Positions 22,529-30,608 of a DNA stretch of 32,409 nt are shown here, in pieces. The translations under genes and the position numbers were made by a program. How positions within the stretch are numbered: position 1 is the first letter of the stretch; each line of letters opens with the position of its first letter. The stretch is taken from the NCBI GenBank assembly GCA_035552735.1, contig DASZKX010000217.1:1-32409 (forward strand). Direction: 5' to 3'. Source of the stretch: VAZQ01 sp035552735. Its GTDB lineage: Bacteria; Pseudomonadota; Alphaproteobacteria; Rhizobiales; Xanthobacteraceae. The notes under the pieces are model-generated. The model was not told the origin of the DNA. It made no database searches and saw only the letters and a program-made list of their open reading frames with translations.

Positions 22529-22981
22529 ATGCTGAACGAGGTCTACAACCGCCGGATTCTGGAGCTAGCCGGGAATATTCCCCGGCTGGGTCGGCTCGCC
22601 GATGCCGACGCCAGCGCCACCGCCCATTCCAAGCTGTGCGGCTCGACCGTCACGGTCGATCTCAAGATGGACGGCGACCGGGTCACTGATTTCGCCCATG
22701 ACGTGAAGGCCTGCGCGCTCGGCCAGGCCTCCTCCTCGATCATGGCGCGCAACGTCGTCGGGGCGCAGGCGCAGGAGCTGCGCGAGCTGCGCGAGACTGT
22801 GCGGCGCATGCTCAAGGAGAATGGCGCCCCGCCGACCGGCAAATGGGCCGACGTGGCGGTGCTCGAGCCGGTGCGCGACTACAAGGCGCGCCATGCCTCG
22901 ACCCTGCTGACGTTCGATGCGGTGATCGATGCCGTCAACCAGATCGAGGCCAAGCGCCGGGATGCCGTGGCGGCCGAGTAG
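22529..22981 (+). CDS. NifU/SufU-like iron-sulfur scaffold protein
   Basis: A 150-residue protein of the IscU/SufU fold: Y-N-R-R-I-L-E-L-A at the N-terminus, H-S-K-L-C-G-S (C37) for the first cysteine loop, K-A-C-A-L-G-Q-A-S (C62) for the second and P-V-R-D-Y-K-A-R-H-A-S-T-L-L (H122) at the third. Canonical scaffolds have Cys-Gly-Asp at the first site and Cys at the third. Here they are C-G-S and His, so cluster ligation would differ or be lost. This variant seems typical of an alphaproteobacterial clade next to folE, hisI and yidD. ATG 22529 is the evident start; it is divergent from folE. Confidence 0.85.
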   Translation: MLNEVYNRRILELAGNIPRLGRLADADASATAHSKLCGSTVTVDLKMDGDRVTDFAHDVKACALGQASSSIMARNVVGAQAQELRELRETVRRMLKENGAPPTGKWADVAVLEPVRDYKARHASTLLTFDAVIDAVNQIEAKRRDAVAAE

Positions 22982-23005
22982 CCGATTCTATCGCGAGGGG
23001 CGTGG

Positions 23006-23335
23006 GTGCGTGAGAGTGCTGGACCAATGCTGATCGTCCTGGCCTGGTGCGCCACTCTCACCGGGAGTTCAGCCGCGGCGTTGGACTGCAAGTCCCAAGA
23101 GACTGTGCTCATGAAGGACGAATCCGAGCTGCCGCGGCTCGAGGTCGCCTCACCGGCCGACCGGCCGACCACCTGTATTACGCTGGAAACCATCATTGCA
23201 TTCGCGGGCCGGCTCAAGGGCCACGTCGCGCGCTGCCCGGCCTCGAGCTATGCCCCGACCGCCGCCGACTGGGAAAAAACCCGCGTCGACTACGCAGCGC
23301 GCTTCATCCAGAACCGCTGCAAAAGAACGTTCTGA
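23006..23335 (+). CDS. small secreted cysteine-containing protein
   Basis: A 109-residue protein with a signal peptide (L-I-V-L-A-W-C-A-T-L-T-G-S-S-A-A-A, cleavage near A-A-A-L). The mature part has four cysteines (C28, C57, C77, C105), enough for two disulfides, and no recognised domain. GTG 23006 has GAGGGG upstream; ATG 23027 would give a shorter signal peptide and is a plausible alternative. It lies 24 nt after the NifU-like gene and may be co-transcribed with it. Function unknown. Confidence 0.6.
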   Translation: MRESAGPMLIVLAWCATLTGSSAAALDCKSQETVLMKDESELPRLEVASPADRPTTCITLETIIAFAGRLKGHVARCPASSYAPTAADWEKTRVDYAARFIQNRCKRTF

Positions 23336-23387
23336 TTTCGTGACTCTGACGCTTACTTCGCACCTGTCCCGGGCGTAGCGCGGTCTC

Positions 23388-23424
23388 CTTCTCCCCGCTT
23401 GGGGGAGAAGGTCGGGATGAGGGG
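23388..23424. repeat. short hairpin repeat CCTTCTCCCC/GGGGAGAAGG
   Basis: CCTTCTCCCC (23388-23397) pairs with GGGGAGAAGG (23402-23411) over a 4-base loop, followed by a tail ending GGGATGAGGGG. The same arms occur at 13140-13228 with a longer centre. It follows the small secreted protein gene. Confidence 0.6.
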
Positions 23425-23591
23425 GCGCCTCCGCAAGTCTGAGCTTGTGGAAACGTCCCCTCACCGCGCCGAGTTCTGGTTTTCGCTCGGTAGTTTTCGC
23501 TCCCCGCACGCGGGGCGAGGAAAGCTGCACGACTCTGCAGGCGCGTCGAGGTGTCAGAGAGGACACGCACTTATGGTGCGCCTGGAGACCG

Positions 23592-23966
23592 ATGGGTTCT
23601 TTCCTCAGCCAAACCAAATCCGCTGTGGCCGCCGTCCCGCGGCGCGCCGCCCGCGGTCTGGTTGCGGTTTATCGCCATACGCTGTCGCCGCTAGTCGGCT
23701 TCCACTGCCGGCATATGCCGACCTGCTCGGTCTATGCGGACCAGGCGCTCGACCGCTTCGGGCTGTGGGCAGGCGGCTGGATGACGCTGGCGCGGCTCCT
23801 GCGCTGCCATCCCTTCGGCACATCCGGACTCGATGTCGTGGCCGATGCCCTGCCGCTCGATGCGCGCTGGTATGCGCCGTGGCGCTACGCGCGCTGGCGC
23901 GGCACCAATCCGGGGCCACCGCTGCGCGGCGCCGATCTGGACGCGGATGGATCGATGCCGCATTGA
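23592..23966 (+). CDS. yidD: membrane protein insertion efficiency factor YidD
   Basis: A 124-residue protein with the full YidD core: Y-R-H-T-L-S-P-L-V-G-F-H-C-R-H-M-P-T-C-S, then Y-A-D-Q-A-L-D-R-F-G, G-G-W-M-T-L-A-R-L-L-R-C-H-P and G-T-S-G-L-D. YidD helps YidC insert inner-membrane proteins and attaches to the membrane through an amphipathic N-terminal helix. The C-terminus here is longer than the minimal family member, with a W-Y-A-P-W-R-Y-A-R-W segment. Start ATG 23592 has CTGGAG upstream; the open frame extends to 23445, but that part is repeat-derived. It precedes thrS. Confidence 0.93.
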   Translation: MGSFLSQTKSAVAAVPRRAARGLVAVYRHTLSPLVGFHCRHMPTCSVYADQALDRFGLWAGGWMTLARLLRCHPFGTSGLDVVADALPLDARWYAPWRYARWRGTNPGPPLRGADLDADGSMPH

Positions 23967-24013
23967 CCTTTGACCTGCCATTTCGGGTGGTATATGCCCG
24001 TTCCGCTTGGCGT

Positions 24014-24114
24014 ATTCGGGCTCCCATTGCGGACCGCCGCAACCCCGAAGGCCCCCGAATCCGTCCGGCCACGCTTACCTGCATTCGTAGGCAGCGAGTG
24101 AGCACGAGGTCACC
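24014..24114 (+). promoter_or_regulatory. structured thrS leader, possible ThrRS operator
   Basis: Nested dyads ATTCGGG/CCCGAAT (24014-24020 with 24054-24060) enclose a hairpin TTGCGG ACCG CCGCAA (24028-24043). Nearer the start, CTGC ATTCGTAG GCAG (24079-24094) exposes CGT at -29 to -27 from the ATG. In E. coli, ThrRS represses its own mRNA by binding an anticodon-like arm with CGU about 30 nt upstream of its start. The likeness is suggestive only; the stem here is just 4 bp. Confidence 0.25.
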
Positions 24115-26058
24115 ATGGTCACTTTGACGTTTCCCGACGGCGCCAGTCGGGACTATCCCAACGGCATCACCGGTCTCGATATCGCCAAAGGCATCTCGCC
24201 GTCGCTCGCCAAGCGCACGGTGGCGATGACGCTCGAAGGCGTTGTCACCGATCTGACGGATCCGATCGAGCGCGACGCCAAAATCGAGTTCCTCACCCGC
24301 GAGGATCGGCGCAGCCTGGAGCTGATCCGGCACGATTGCGCCCATGTGCTGGCGGAAGCCGTGCAAACGCTCTGGCCCGGCACGCAAGTCACCATCGGGC
24401 CGGTAATCGAGAACGGATTCTACTACGACTTCTTCCGCAACGAGCCGTTCACGCCCGAGGATTTCGCGGCGATCGAAAAAAAGATGCGCGAGATCATCGC
24501 GCGGGACAAGCCGTTCACCAAGGAAGTCATGTCGCGCGAGGAGGCCAAGCGCGTCTTTCGCGACAAGAACGAGCTGTTCAAGGTGGAGCTGGTCGACACC
24601 ATCCCGGCCGGCGACCAGATCAAGATCTACCGCCAGGGCGATTGGTTCGACCTCTGTCGCGGCCCGCACATGACCTCGACCGGGAAGATCGGGTCGGCCT
24701 TCAAGCTGATGAAGGTCGCCGGCGCCTATTGGCGCGGCGATTCGAACCGCGAGATGCTGTCGCGCATCTATGGGACGGCCTTCGCCAAGCAAGAGGAGCT
24801 CGACGCCTATCTCAAGCGGATCGAGGAGGCCGAGAAGCGCGACCATCGCCGGGTCGGCCGCGAGATGGATCTGTTCCACTTCCAGGAAGAAGCGCCCGGC
24901 TCGGTATTCTGGCATCCGAAGGGCTGGACCCTGTTCCAGGCGCTCGAGCACTATATCCGCCGCCGCCAGGCGCAGGCCGGTTACGTCGAGGTCAACTCGC
25001 CGCAGCTCATGGATTCGCAGCTGTGGGTCGCCACCGGTCACATGGCGGCCTACCGCGACATGATGTTCTTGACCGAGAAGCGCGAGGACGACGAGCGCCA
25101 ATACGCCATCAAGCCCATGAACTGTCCGGGCCATGTCCAGATCTTCAAGAACGGGCTCAAGTCCTACCGCGATCTCCCTCTCAAGATTGCGGAATTCGGC
25201 AAGGTGCACCGCTTCGAGCCGTCCGGCGCGCTGCACGGACTGATGCGGGTGCGCGCTTTCACCCAGGATGACGCGCACGTGTTCATCACGGAGGGCCAGA
25301 TCGCCGAGGAGGCCCTCAAGATCAACGATCTCATCCTGTCGATCTACGAGGATTTCGGGTTTGCGGACGTCCACATCAAATTCTCCGATCGTCCCGACAA
25401 GCGGATCGGCGACGATGCGCTCTGGGACAAGGCGGAAGCCGCCCTGATGCAGGCACTGCAGGCCTCGAAACGACCCTGGACCCTCAACAAGGGCGAAGGC
25501 GCGTTCTACGGGCCCAAGCTCGAATATGTGCTGCGCGACGCCATCGGCCGCGACTGGCAGTGCGGCACCGTCCAGGTCGACCTCAACATGCCGGGCCGGC
25601 TCGGCGCCTTCTATATCGACGAGCATTCCGACAAGGTGACGCCGGTTATGCTCCATCGCGCCATGTTTGGCTCGCTCGAGCGCTTCACCGGCATCCTGAT
25701 CGAGCACTATGCGGGCCACCTGCCGCTCTGGCTCAGCCCGTTGCAGGCGGTGGTCGCCACCATCACGTCGGATGCCGATGACTATGCCCGCGCCGCGATC
25801 GAGGCGGCGCGGCGCGCCGGCCTGCGCGTCGAGGGCGACCTGCGCAACGAGAAGATCAACTACAAGGTGCGCGAGCACTCGCTCGCCAAGATGCCGGCGC
25901 TCCTGGTGGTCGGCAAGAAGGAAGCGACTGAGCGCACGGTCTCGATTCGCCGGTTCGGCAAAGAGGAGCAGCAGGTGCTCCCGCTCGATGCAGCGCTCGC
26001 GGCGCTCGCCGACGAAGCAGTGCCCCCCGACCTGCGGCGGATCCGAACCGCCGCCTGA
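24115..26058 (+). CDS. thrS: threonine--tRNA ligase
   Basis: A full-length 647-residue class II synthetase charging tRNA-Thr. Domains in order: TGS domain (about 1-61, beginning V-T-L-T-F-P-D-G), tRNA-SAD editing domain with H-D-C-A-H-V-L-A-E-A and C-R-G-P-H, the catalytic core and the C-terminal anticodon-binding domain starting P-L-W-L-S-P-L-Q. The core zinc ligands are C337 in M-N-C-P-G-H, H388 in D-D-A-H-V-F and H514 in M-L-H-R-A, matching C334/H385/H511 of E. coli. Motif 2 appears as R-F-E-P-S-G-A-L-H-G-L-M-R-V-R. Start ATG 24115 fits the family N-terminus. A structured leader precedes it. Confidence 0.98.
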   Translation: MVTLTFPDGASRDYPNGITGLDIAKGISPSLAKRTVAMTLEGVVTDLTDPIERDAKIEFLTREDRRSLELIRHDCAHVLAEAVQTLWPGTQVTIGPVIENGFYYDFFRNEPFTPEDFAAIEKKMREIIARDKPFTKEVMSREEAKRVFRDKNELFKVELVDTIPAGDQIKIYRQGDWFDLCRGPHMTSTGKIGSAFKLMKVAGAYWRGDSNREMLSRIYGTAFAKQEELDAYLKRIEEAEKRDHRRVGREMDLFHFQEEAPGSVFWHPKGWTLFQALEHYIRRRQAQAGYVEVNSPQLMDSQLWVATGHMAAYRDMMFLTEKREDDERQYAIKPMNCPGHVQIFKNGLKSYRDLPLKIAEFGKVHRFEPSGALHGLMRVRAFTQDDAHVFITEGQIAEEALKINDLILSIYEDFGFADVHIKFSDRPDKRIGDDALWDKAEAALMQALQASKRPWTLNKGEGAFYGPKLEYVLRDAIGRDWQCGTVQVDLNMPGRLGAFYIDEHSDKVTPVMLHRAMFGSLERFTGILIEHYAGHLPLWLSPLQAVVATITSDADDYARAAIEAARRAGLRVEGDLRNEKINYKVREHSLAKMPALLVVGKKEATERTVSIRRFGKEEQQVLPLDAALAALADEAVPPDLRRIRTAA

Positions 26059-26152
26059 GGCACCGCCGTCCCCGACATTCCTCAAGCAGAAGGTGGCTGC
26101 GGTCTTGGCTTCGGTTGCCGAAAAAAATTGAGGGGCCGGAACTCGCAGCCTG

Positions 26153-26410
26153 TCACTTGCAGTTCTTGCCTTTGATCGATCGCGACGTGGAGTGACCAGG
26201 TTTCCGGTCCTTGCATCGCGGCTCGGTGGGCCCAACCACTTGTGGGGCCTGATAGGGGCCGGGCCGCATGAAGCGCTCGATCGGGGATTCGGTGAAGCGG
26301 TCGCGTTCCCGGCCGGGCATTTCGCTCGACGGGATGGGCGGCGCCGCCGCAGCGACCGAGATCCCTGCAACGAGCAGAACGCCGATGGTCGCTTGCAGCG
26401 GTCCATTCAT
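26153..26410 (-). CDS. small secreted hypothetical protein
   Basis: An 85-residue protein with a signal peptide (A-T-I-G-V-L-L-V-A-G-I-S-V-A-A-A-A, cleavage near A-A-A-P) and a Pro/Arg-rich mature part containing two cysteines (C77 and C84). No domain recognised. Start ATG 26410 is chosen for the signal peptide; its upstream region is wholly made of 14-bp tandem repeats (26411-26465) without a strong Shine-Dalgarno. It follows the larger secreted protein gene by 56 nt on the same strand and is probably in its operon. Confidence 0.6.
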   Translation of the reverse strand: MNGPLQATIGVLLVAGISVAAAAPPIPSSEMPGRERDRFTESPIERFMRPGPYQAPQVVGPTEPRCKDRKPGHSTSRSIKGKNCK

Positions 26411-26465
26411 GGCAAGAACTTCGTGGCAAGAACTTCGTTGCAAGAACTTCGTGGCAAGACCTCGT
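26411..26465 (-). repeat. 14-bp tandem repeat filling an intergenic spacer
   Basis: On the plus strand, GGCAAGAACTTCGT occurs twice (26411-26424, 26425-26438), then TGCAAGAACTTCGT (26439-26452) and a degenerate 13-base GGCAAGACCTCGT (26453-26465). The array spans all but one base of the spacer between the two secreted protein genes and carries the ribosome binding region of the downstream gene, so unit number would change spacer length. Confidence 0.8.
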
Positions 26466-26466
26466 G

Positions 26467-27516
26467 TCAGCGGGTCAGAACCTCGACCTCGCCGTCGACC
26501 CCGGTGATCACCTTGAATTCGCGCTCGAAGCTCTTGTTGTCATTGCGCGCGATCACCCGGTAGTCGCCTTCCGCCAGGATCACGTGCGGGAACGCGCCGA
26601 TCGATTCCTTGATCACGTCGCCGCCGGGAGTGAGCACCGACCATTGGGTATCGGCGATCGCTTCCCCGCCTTTTTCGTTCACGAGCTTGAGAGTGATGAT
26701 GGCGGCGCGGTGGGTCACGGTGGCGTCGGTCAGTTTCGAGGCCTGCACCCGGATGTCGGAGCGCACCACCGAGTTGGCGTCGCCGTAGTTGGACACGATG
26801 TGGTAGATGCCCTCGGGCATCAGGACCAGATCGCCGGTCATGACCGACTGGGCGATCGGCCGCTTGTCGCCCGGCTCGAATTGGCTGCCCTTGTAGACAT
26901 CGAAGGAAATCTGTCCGGGCGGAATGCGGGCATCGCCGACCCGCCCTTCGATCCGCAAACCCCCGGCCGGAATCTCGAACAGCTCGCGCGCGGTCTCGCC
27001 GGCGCGCAGTTGCACCGCCCGGGTGGAGCTCGCGAGCCCGAAGCCGACATGGATCACATAACCCCCGGGCGGCAGCGCGATGACCGGGGTCGCCGCCCGA
27101 TCCTCCTTGAGGAGGCGAAAGGCGCCGGTCTGGTCCGGCTTGTTGCCATAGACCCGCCAGACCAGGCCGCCGGTGACCACCGGCATGTCGCGGCCGAAGC
27201 GGGCGCTGAGCGCGAGAGCCGCCTGCCCGGCCGGAATCGCCGGCATGACTTGCGCCGGCGCCGGGACGACGGCGGTTGGAGGCAGCGACTGCAGCACGGG
27301 TCCGGTCGGGGGCGCGATCCGGTCGCCGCGCGCGCCGGGATTCGGCGGGGCCAGATTAACGGCGGGAGGCGGCACGGGCACGTCCCCGGGCGGACGGAGC
27401 GTGCTCTGGCCATCGAAAAACTGCGCCATTGCGGGATCGGGGGGCGTGAGCAGCCACAAGCCGATCGCAAAGACAAAAAGGCCCCTGCGGCCCAAGCTGG
27501 TCCCCGCCAACCTCAT
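26467..27516 (-). CDS. secreted proline-rich protein of unknown function
   Basis: A 349-residue protein with a signal peptide (L-F-V-F-A-I-G-L-W-L-L-T, cleavage near A-M-A-Q). Residues 35-95 are very rich in Pro and Ala. The rest alternates short beta strands with turns such as A-L-P-P-G-G-Y-V-I-H-V-G-F-G, M-P-E-G-I-Y-H-I-V-S and L-A-E-G-D-Y-R-V-I-A. These P-x-G-x-Y-x-V units resemble Ig-like or PEGA/carboxypeptidase-regulatory-type surface modules. It is probably periplasmic or cell-surface. Start ATG 27516 is the only one before the signal peptide. Divergent from the nitroreductase gene. Confidence 0.7.
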   Translation of the reverse strand: MRLAGTSLGRRGLFVFAIGLWLLTPPDPAMAQFFDGQSTLRPPGDVPVPPPAVNLAPPNPGARGDRIAPPTGPVLQSLPPTAVVPAPAQVMPAIPAGQAALALSARFGRDMPVVTGGLVWRVYGNKPDQTGAFRLLKEDRAATPVIALPPGGYVIHVGFGLASSTRAVQLRAGETARELFEIPAGGLRIEGRVGDARIPPGQISFDVYKGSQFEPGDKRPIAQSVMTGDLVLMPEGIYHIVSNYGDANSVVRSDIRVQASKLTDATVTHRAAIITLKLVNEKGGEAIADTQWSVLTPGGDVIKESIGAFPHVILAEGDYRVIARNDNKSFEREFKVITGVDGEVEVLTR

Positions 27517-27604
27517 GATTGGCGTTTTTGCCCGAAATCACGGCAAATTCAAGCCGCTGGACGGTTTGTCACCAAGGGGGGCCTGTGCTAGGCGAACCCT
27601 GACC

Positions 27605-28174
27605 ATGACCGACGCCATCGAACTCCTGACCACCCGCCGCTCGTTCAAGCCGATCGAGCTCACCGGCCCTCCCCCTTCTGCCGCTGAAATCGATACGCTC
27701 CTGACGGTCGCGTCGCGGGTGCCCGACCACGGCAAGCTGACGCCGTGGCGCTTCATCCTGTTCGAGGGAGAGGCGCGGCGTGCCGCCGGCGCCGCCATCG
27801 CGGCCGCATTCCGGGTCAAATATCCGGACGCGAAGCCCGAGCATGTCGAGGCCGAGCGCGAGCGGCTGGCGCGCGCCCCACTGGTGGTGGCCGTCGTCAG
27901 CCGCGCCGGTCCACACGTGAAGATCCCCGAATGGGAGCAAGTGCTCTCGGCCGGCGCCGCCGCCATGAACCTTGTGCTCGCCGCCCACGCGCTCGGCTAT
28001 GGGGCGTGCTGGATCACCGAATGGTACGCCTATGACCGCGGCGTGCTCGGCGCTCTTGGCCTCGCGCCGCGCGAACGCATCGCCGGCTTCATCCACATCG
28101 GCCGGCCGCCGGGTCGGCCCGAGGACCGGCCGCGGCCACCGCTCGGCGAGATCGCGACGCGCTTCTCTCCTTAG
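27605..28174 (+). CDS. nitroreductase family protein (short, YdjA-like)
   Basis: A 189-residue flavoprotein of the nitroreductase superfamily, in the compact YdjA-like size class. Typical motifs are the FMN phosphate-binding T-T-R-R-S near the N-terminus, A-S-R-V-P-D-H-G-K-L-T-P-W-R-F, A-P-L-V-V-A-V-V-S, the L-S-A-G-A-A-A-M-N-L-V-L-A-A-H-A-L-G-Y-G helix, W-I-T-E-W-Y and the C-terminal F-I-H-I-G. It uses FMN and NAD(P)H; the substrate is unknown. Start ATG 27605 leads straight into the domain. It is followed after 19 nt by a flavin-reductase-like gene, likely in one operon. Confidence 0.9.
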   Translation: MTDAIELLTTRRSFKPIELTGPPPSAAEIDTLLTVASRVPDHGKLTPWRFILFEGEARRAAGAAIAAAFRVKYPDAKPEHVEAERERLARAPLVVAVVSRAGPHVKIPEWEQVLSAGAAAMNLVLAAHALGYGACWITEWYAYDRGVLGALGLAPRERIAGFIHIGRPPGRPEDRPRPPLGEIATRFSP

Positions 28175-28193
28175 CCGGCATCGCGGAGCAACG

Positions 28194-28829
28194 ATGTTCT
28201 ACGAAACCGCCAACAACAGCCACGGACTACCGCGCGATCCCTTCAAGGCGATCGTGGTGCCGCGGCCGATCGGCTGGATCACGTCGGTCAGCGCCAAAGG
28301 CGAGATCAATCTAGCGCCCTATTCATTCTTCAACGCCGTGTCCGAGCACCCCCCGACGGTGATGTTCTCCAGCGGCGGGCGCAAGGACACGATCGCCTTC
28401 GTCGAGGAGACCAAGGAGTTCGTCTGCAATTTTGCGAACTTCGCGCTGCGCGAGGCCGTGTCCACGAGCGGCATGGAGTTTCCGCGCGGGGTCAATGAGA
28501 TGATCGAGGCGGGCCTCGCGCCCGCGCCCTCGCGCCTGGTGCGGCCGCCGCGGGTGGCGGCCTCGCCGTGCGCGCTCGAATGCAAGCTCTTGCGGATCGT
28601 CGATCTCACCGATCTCGACGGCCGGACCTCGCAACGTTACGTCGTGTTCGGGCAGGTGGTCGGCGTCTACATCGACGACCGCTTCATCAAGGACGGCAGG
28701 CTCGATACCGCCGCGATGCAGCCGATCGCGCGCTGCGGCTACAACGACTATGCGGTGGTGGAGAAGGTCTTCCCCATGGTGCGACCGCGGCTGGCGCGCC
28801 CCGCGACCAAGCCGGAGGCCGCCGAATGA
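28194..28829 (+). CDS. flavin reductase-like (FMN-binding split barrel) protein
   Basis: A 211-residue protein of the flavin reductase-like/DIM6 family. It opens M-F-Y-E-T, then F-K-A-I-V-V-P-R-P-I-G-W-I-T-S, N-L-A-P-Y-S-F-F-N-A-V-S, P-P-T-V-M-F-S, K-D-T-I-A-F-V-E-E and F-V-C-N-F-A, the usual FMN-binding split-barrel pattern. Members reduce flavins or act as FMN-dependent oxidoreductases on unknown substrates. GGAG lies 7 nt before ATG 28194. It lies directly downstream of the nitroreductase gene, suggesting a shared redox role. Confidence 0.9.
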   Translation: MFYETANNSHGLPRDPFKAIVVPRPIGWITSVSAKGEINLAPYSFFNAVSEHPPTVMFSSGGRKDTIAFVEETKEFVCNFANFALREAVSTSGMEFPRGVNEMIEAGLAPAPSRLVRPPRVAASPCALECKLLRIVDLTDLDGRTSQRYVVFGQVVGVYIDDRFIKDGRLDTAAMQPIARCGYNDYAVVEKVFPMVRPRLARPATKPEAAE

Positions 28830-28854
28830 AGCCCGGGCAGCCGAGCATCCTCTT

Positions 28855-28951
28855 GTCCCGGACTTGATCCGGGACCGTTCCGGGCACGTCTCCGCGAAAG
28901 CGGGGATCGTTTCAGACTCCGGGTTTGGAACGCTCCCGGGTCAAGCCCGGG
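28855..28951. repeat. hairpin array between convergent genes
   Basis: GTCCCGG / CCGGGAC (28855-28861 with 28869-28875), a GAAA-loop hairpin CCGC/GCGG near 28892 and CCCGGG TCAAG CCCGGG (28935-28951). The first and last, with loops ACTTGAT and TCAAG, look like inverted copies of one unit. The array lies at the shared 3' ends of the flavin reductase (+) and CBS (-) genes and may end transcription from both sides. Confidence 0.55.
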
Positions 28952-28966
28952 ACGAGCGTCTCCAAA

Positions 28967-29398
28967 CTATGCGGTCTGGATGTAATCGCGCAGTGCCGCG
29001 CTCTCGTGCTCGATCTCCGACAGCCGTTGCTTGACGACGTCGCCGATCGACACGATACCTACGAGCCGATCCTGCTCGAGCACCGGCACGTGCCGGAACT
29101 TGCCGGTGGTCATCCGCTCCATGATGCCGGCGACGGTTTCGGATTCGCCGCAGGTGACGACCTTGCGGGTCATGACCTGCGCGAGCGGCGTGGCGAGCGC
29201 GGCCGCGCCCAGCTCCGCCAGCGCGCGCACGATGTCGCGTTCGGACAAAATGCCGATCACGCGCTGATCCGCGCCCAGCACGACCAGGGCGCCGATCCGG
29301 TTCTTCGCCAGCATGGCGACGGCGGCATCGAGCGTTGCCTGCGGCTCGATGGTGATGACATGGCTGCCCTTCAGGCACAGCATCGTTTTGACGTCCAT
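28967..29398 (-). CDS. two-CBS-domain protein
   Basis: A 143-residue stand-alone CBS pair. CBS1 covers about residues 10-65 (A-T-L-D-A-A-V-A-M-L-A-K-N-R-I-G-A-L-V-V, I-G-I-L-S-E-R-D-I-V-R-A-L). CBS2 covers about 75-130 (V-M-T-R-K-V-V-T-C, M-T-T-G-K-F-R-H-V-P-V-L, L-V-G-I-V-S-I-G-D-V-V-K). Such pairs bind adenine nucleotides and act as energy or stress sensors. Start ATG 29398 follows GGGAGACG; the frame upstream to 29449 has no binding site. The partner protein is not evident from the neighbours. Confidence 0.92.
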   Translation of the reverse strand: MDVKTMLCLKGSHVITIEPQATLDAAVAMLAKNRIGALVVLGADQRVIGILSERDIVRALAELGAAALATPLAQVMTRKVVTCGESETVAGIMERMTTGKFRHVPVLEQDRLVGIVSIGDVVKQRLSEIEHESAALRDYIQTA

Positions 29399-29737
29399 GG
29401 CTCGTCTCCCTAGACCAATTATGAACCGATCGCTCGGCGCACCGGTCACTTGCGCAATGCAGGTATCGGTCGCGAGTTCCGTCGCGTCACGGATTTGATC
29501 ACTTTTTGAAATAGATCATCAGCGCTTTGGCGCACCGCAGGTCCAAGCGCCGATTGAGCATGTGACGCAACACCGCGATCATTGAACCAAATTGCGGCGG
29601 GCGCAAGATCGGAATTTCCTTACACGCTCACCGGAACAAATTTAGGAAAATACGGCTGGAGAAGTTGCTGCGCGACGCCATCCGACCGCGGTGCACAATG
29701 CGCCGAAAAAATATTCCGCGAGCGCGCAATCACTAAC
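29399..29737. other. intergenic stretch between CBS and rhomboid genes
   Basis: About 340 bases without a supported gene. TTTGATCACTTTTTGAAATAG and a following GATCATC near 29495-29520 form a loose dyad in the CBS promoter region. Near 29706 an A6 run beside CGCGAGCGCG gives a weak intrinsic terminator for the minus-strand rhomboid gene. Confidence 0.35.
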
Positions 29738-30526
29738 CTAACGGTTCGCCGGCTCGTCGTCGGCCGGTTCCGCATCCGGGCCGAGCCCATCTTCGGGCAT
29801 CGCCGCGGCCTTGACGGGATCGAACGCTGCGAATGCGAGCAGGCCGCCGACAAATCCGCCGATATGGGCCTGCCAGGCGATGCTCCCCTCGACGCCGGGC
29901 AGCGCGAACATCGGCATCGCCATGAGCGCATTGAGCCCGAACCACGCCAGCGTGAACAAGATCACGCGTCGATCGCGCAGCATCGCGCCGAGCGGCTTCG
30001 CCGGCACCCGGTAGGTCTCCGCTTCGCTCAGGCGCAGAAATCCGAGCGGCCCACCGGGCTGAAACACAAACCGCATCGCCGCCGCCATCATCCCGAGCAC
30101 CGCCGCCGAGGCGCCGATCGTGGGCATCTCTTCACCGAAGTAGCTGACCAGATGGGCTAGCGCGCCGGTCGCCGCCGTGAAGGCGAAGAAGGCCAGGAAA
30201 CGCCAGGTCCCGAAACGGCGGGCCACCGGTGTCCCAAACGCAACCAGCGAGATCAGGTTGAAGCCCAGATGCGTCAAGCTGCCGTGGAGGAACGCGTAGG
30301 TCACGAACGTCCAGACGGCGGCCGGGAGGCCACCCGGTAAAGGCCCGTCCGGCTCCGGGACGGTCGCGTGATAGCGCGACGGATCGAAGGCGAACCATTC
30401 GAGCACCGTCTCGCTCGCATCCGCCGGCAGCACGAAGGCCACCACCACGTGAATGAAGCACAGGGCGGCCACCAGCCACACGACGACCGCCGGAATGTTG
30501 AAAATCGGCTCGCGGGTTCTTTCCAC
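29738..30526 (-). CDS. rhomboid family intramembrane serine protease
   Basis: A 262-residue polytopic membrane protein. Visible are a first hydrophobic helix after the short N-terminus (residues 11-34), the loop motif F-V-T-Y-A-F-L-H-G-S-L-T-H-L-G-F-N-L, the catalytic serine S140 in I-G-A-S-A-A-V-L-G and the catalytic histidine H221 in A-H-I-G-G-F. The serine motif is G-A-S-A rather than the textbook G-x-S-G, a variant of the family. Rhomboids cleave substrates within the membrane. The start is set at GTG 30526, giving the expected N-terminus V-E-R-T-R-E-P-I-F-N-I-P; GTG 30553 is possible, and the longer frame to 30682 overlaps the terminator upstream. A structured RNA lies about 80 nt upstream. 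Confidence 0.88.
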   Translation of the reverse strand: MERTREPIFNIPAVVVWLVAALCFIHVVVAFVLPADASETVLEWFAFDPSRYHATVPEPDGPLPGGLPAAVWTFVTYAFLHGSLTHLGFNLISLVAFGTPVARRFGTWRFLAFFAFTAATGALAHLVSYFGEEMPTIGASAAVLGMMAAAMRFVFQPGGPLGFLRLSEAETYRVPAKPLGAMLRDRRVILFTLAWFGLNALMAMPMFALPGVEGSIAWQAHIGGFVGGLLAFAAFDPVKAAAMPEDGLGPDAEPADDEPANR

Positions 30527-30608
30527 CTGGATATCCGTTCGGCACCCGTTCACGGGCGATGGCCCGCCCAGATAGGCCGCCGGGCGCGCCGCGGCAAGGA
30601 AGCCGGCC

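Noticed and set aside
23605..26406. Minus-strand frame of 933 codons
   Set aside because: It is antisense to yidD and thrS; thrS is unmistakable. The composition is that of a shadow frame.
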